Under the pieces are notes generated by a model. The model was given only the letters and a program-made list of their open reading frames with translations. It had not been told where the DNA came from and did not search any database. Shown in pieces: positions 61,051 through 64,000 of a stretch of 64,000 bases of DNA. The stretch's first letter is position 1. Each line of letters opens with the position of its first letter. Origin of the DNA: Aspidiotus rigidus (lineage: Eukaryota; Arthropoda; Insecta; Hemiptera; Diaspididae); NCBI GenBank assembly GCA_035079385.1, contig JAVHKY010000008.1, positions 5,192,001 through 5,256,000 of the forward strand, read 5' to 3'. Both the position numbers and the translations under genes were made by a program.

Positions 61051-64000
61051 ATCTAATCACTCCAAGAACTGGATCAGAATTTATACTACCAAAACTTCAA
61101 GTCTGCCTTCTCCTAAATTAAATCTTTCTAATTCACTTTTTATCAGTAAAGCTCGGAACTTGAAGCTTTTCGAACAATAAGTACAGAGAATCGATAGAAG
61201 AATTTTTCTGTCAAGAATCAAACGTCTTGACCCTGGAATTCACCCGACAAATTTTCAATGTTTCTTGATGTCGTCAAAACACCAACGCACATGTTTTTCC
61301 ACACAATACACCCTCAATGGGCTTTCGCCCATGATGAAGAAGCGTTTCAATATTTTGTTACCTACGAGAAATTGACTCAGACTTTTAGAAAGAGCATTGA
61401 AAAGTTGACGAAGTGAATTTGAAGAAGATTTTGCTCTTTTCGCAGCACGAAAATTTTTCCACCGCACCTCTTTCGTATTCTTATCTACAGATCCTGACTC
61501 ATCATTTGACCGTGATTCACCGTAAACATGTGAATGCAATCAAGACTTCGTCGTAATTCACAAACCAAAACACGCGGGTACAATATTTGCGTACGTAGTC
61601 GACCGCAGATATAGAAGTTTGTTGTTCGTGGCTACTTCTCAGTACACATTTCACGCACTTCATTAAATTGCGCAAAGACAGTAAACAGTTAAATCTAAGA
61701 ATAAATAAGTACAGAACAACTTATTTGTGCCACTTTACAGGCGAAGAACACAAGTACCTTTTAATATGTCATCGTTTCTCCGGGCGCATTTTAATTATCC
61801 TCTCCCGTTAATGCCTATACTGACTGTACTTTGTAACTGAGGCCGAAAGTGCCTTTTATCTGTTCGCCAAGTCGTGTACAAATTAGTATGAAATATGTAT
61901 TCTACGGAACGCGTACAAGTTTTCAGTTAATCATCCGTCATTTCCGCTCTGGAGGAACTCTCGAGTAAATCAATCTCGTAGGAGTGTACAGTTCAACAAA
62001 AGCACTGAACTAAAAAGCGATAAAATTAAAAATAAATATCTAAACGGGCGGTGTTTCTCCGTTTTTTTTTTTTTTTTGAAACTGGAGTCTGTACGCGTGA
62101 ATTCGTAATAACGAACAGACGTATTAATTTTTCAAACGATGAGAAACATCCATAGAAGCCTACTGTAGCTTGAGTCTCGGGCACCGGTAAAGAAAGAGGA
62201 AATGGAAAGGGAGAGTCAAGGTTCTCGACATGCTGCATGATCGTTACCCCACGCAGACGTCTTTCTCACGATGAATATTCTATAGCATAGAGCGAGCATG
62301 TGGTTCGAGAAAGAAAAAACAGGAAAATGAGGGAAAGAAAAAAAGAAACACCTTAAGCTCACTCCAAAATTCCGCGAAGTGTCACGAAAAAAATAATAAA
62401 ATTAATCACGCCGCCAGTACAGAAATGACGTCATTTTTATAAAATTCGAAGGAGACGATGACGGAATCACGAAGCTTGGAATATAGTTATCGACTTAAAA
62501 CACGAATCGTGCGAATAATCGTTCCAATTTCCTGGTTTACGAGGCGGAGAAAGAACTAGAAGCCATTCTACGTATTTAAAATACGATTCACTCTTGCCTA
62601 CACTTTCCGAGAATATATTATTTTGTTAAACTTGACCAAAATTATTCACGCTCGAGTGCGCTTGGAGAAGAATGTTATCCGGCTGGCATCAAGGCGAGTC
62701 TCTCAGGATATTTCGAGGGGTAGGATGTGGAAGCGGAGGCGTGCGTCGGTGGACAATTAGCTTAGCTTATACGACGTGAGCGAGGTAGATCCTACAAGAA
62801 ATTATATTTTATTTTTTGAATTTTATGTTCGTTCACGTTCGGAGAAATGACTGGTTGAGCGGAAATACACGCACCAAGCGTGTAGTATAAAACATGTATT
62901 CTTCTCGTTTGGATGATTGTAAATTACTCTAGAAGTGTAAGAAACGTACTTCATGTACTTGCCGGTTGAAAACGTGAACTCAAAATGTATCGACTGAGAA
63001 AAGAAATGGGGCACGCAAACTTTTGCGAGGATGGTATATGAAAAAATTGCTTCAAGAAACTTGGGATGTACCCCAAACAAAATGAGGACGAAGGAAATAG
63101 TATGGGAACAAACGCCAAGCCAGGGGCTAAGAAATAAGTCAAATCCGAAGGCGTCTTTTCACAACTCCGCCGCCCAATGAATTGAATTTGTCACTTTCTC
63201 AAAATCGTCCGGCAACTCCGCAGTATTCATATTTCAGACAACATCTTGATCCTTAAACAATGAAGAAGCTATTCTTTCTTTCACAGTACAACACCTGTCT
63301 CCGAGGAAAGGGATATTGAATGGGGGCCTGTCCCAAGAAAACCTTCCTAACCGTCCGAAAAATTGATTAGGAAAAAGGCTAATTTTCAATTCATGAAAAT
63401 TTCCTCAAAACAAAAAAATATCTCGAAATATTGGGATGACTCACAAAGATCTATCTAAGAGTCCAAGAAAGATAATTTTAATAGTTTCATTGGATAGAAA
63501 TGTACTCTTTTTTTTCACTATCGGTTTTTGGACTCTCAGGGGGTTCTCTTGTGACAAGTCACATTTGGTATCTGCAGCAGCGACATAAGATTACATAACA
63601 TTGAATGCTCGCCTTCAATCAAGGCCACTGAACAAGCTCTCATCCAGCCAGCTCTCTGGCTACGAGTCTCGATTGATCACTCTTTTTTTTTAAGATGCAC
63701 AACTCTCTTAGGACGTCATAGAAAGATGAATTCATGACGTTAGGCCAGGAAAAGAGATTCAGTCCATCTGATGACGGTATCGGAGTGACTTTTGAAAAAA
63801 AAAAACATAATTTACGTACGATTAGCAAAGTTATCAAACGCTTCGAAAAGGGGGATATACAAAAATTTCGGGGCGGATCCAAGTGAGAATTTCAGAAGAA
63901 GAACTCGGGAGCCCCCTCTTTGCAATTTTGCGAGTTTCCCCCTTCCACCGTTAATGATCGATCTCATTACTTGCGAGGCGACGATATGAACTAGGTAAAT
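61051..64000. other. Unassigned, mostly non-repetitive DNA
   Basis: No recognisable coding exon, RNA gene or repeat. A 94-codon - strand frame at 61539-61255 has fairly balanced composition (for example FFIMGESPLRVYCVEKHVRW) but lacks a good start or splice context. A lone TGACGTCA lies at 62426-62433. Confidence 0.35.

Overview
The window is eukaryotic nuclear DNA from an arthropod, most likely an insect. Genes are split by short GT-AG introns and intergenic DNA is AT-rich. It is packed with transposon types common in arthropods: non-LTR retrotransposons with RNase H, Penelope-like elements with GIY-YIG, hAT relics and foldback MITEs. A short CCTAA (insect telomere type) run is also present. 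I cannot name the order or species.

Only two genes can be reconstructed fully. The first is SMU1, a spliceosome B-complex WD40 protein: + strand, 2479-5121, ten coding exons, 510 residues. The second is a 124-residue four-helix membrane protein: - strand, 55650-50288, three coding exons, with a 4.7 kb first intron full of satellite DNA. A third likely exon (- strand, 31056-30752) encodes about 97 unrecognised residues. Weaker candidates are a signal-peptide-like first exon at 57963-58014, a small ORF at 10244-10468 at the end of an odd C-poor tract, and a CpG-rich promoter-like stretch at 40400-40708.

Layout: 1-2.1 kb unassigned; 2.1-6.0 kb foldback element, SMU1 promoter, gene and 3' end; 6.9-10.2 kb C-poor, GTAAGT-rich tract with a double-hairpin MITE; 12.2-13.2 kb foldback plus decayed 45-bp repeats; 14.1-15.4 kb dead LINE; 18.2-18.6 kb composite repeat; 19.2 kb MITE; 21.5-22.2 kb hAT relic; 23.9-26.1 kb tandem repeat broken by a 5'-truncated LINE with a perfect 12-bp target duplication; 26.2-28.3 kb large composite repeat with about 43 copies of a 45-bp unit; 28.8-30.0 kb TCGA-rich satellite; 31.7 kb MITE; 32.3-33.0 kb dead LINE; 33.4-35.4 kb nearly open Penelope-like element; 37 kb hAT relic; 41.5-42.4 kb dead Penelope-like element; 43.8-45.5 kb composite repeat with inverted arrays; 46.9-47.9 kb dead LINE; 50.3-55.7 kb membrane-protein gene whose intron holds a 150-bp satellite and a non-autonomous hAT element; 57.6 kb (GA)n; 58-61 kb decayed 45-bp repeats; 61-64 kb unassigned.

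The most notable signal is a repeat family that I cannot match to anything I know. Four loci (18.2, 26.2, 43.8 and 53.9 kb) share one architecture: a left block with the hairpin GCGGGGAACCCGC, a variable number of 45-bp units, and a right block carrying TGACGTCA and the inverted hairpin GCGGGTTCCCCGC, followed by an A-run. It resembles a mobile composite element with an internal VNTR, and one copy sits inside a hAT-type transposon. All function statements rest on recognising protein motifs by eye; no searches were run.
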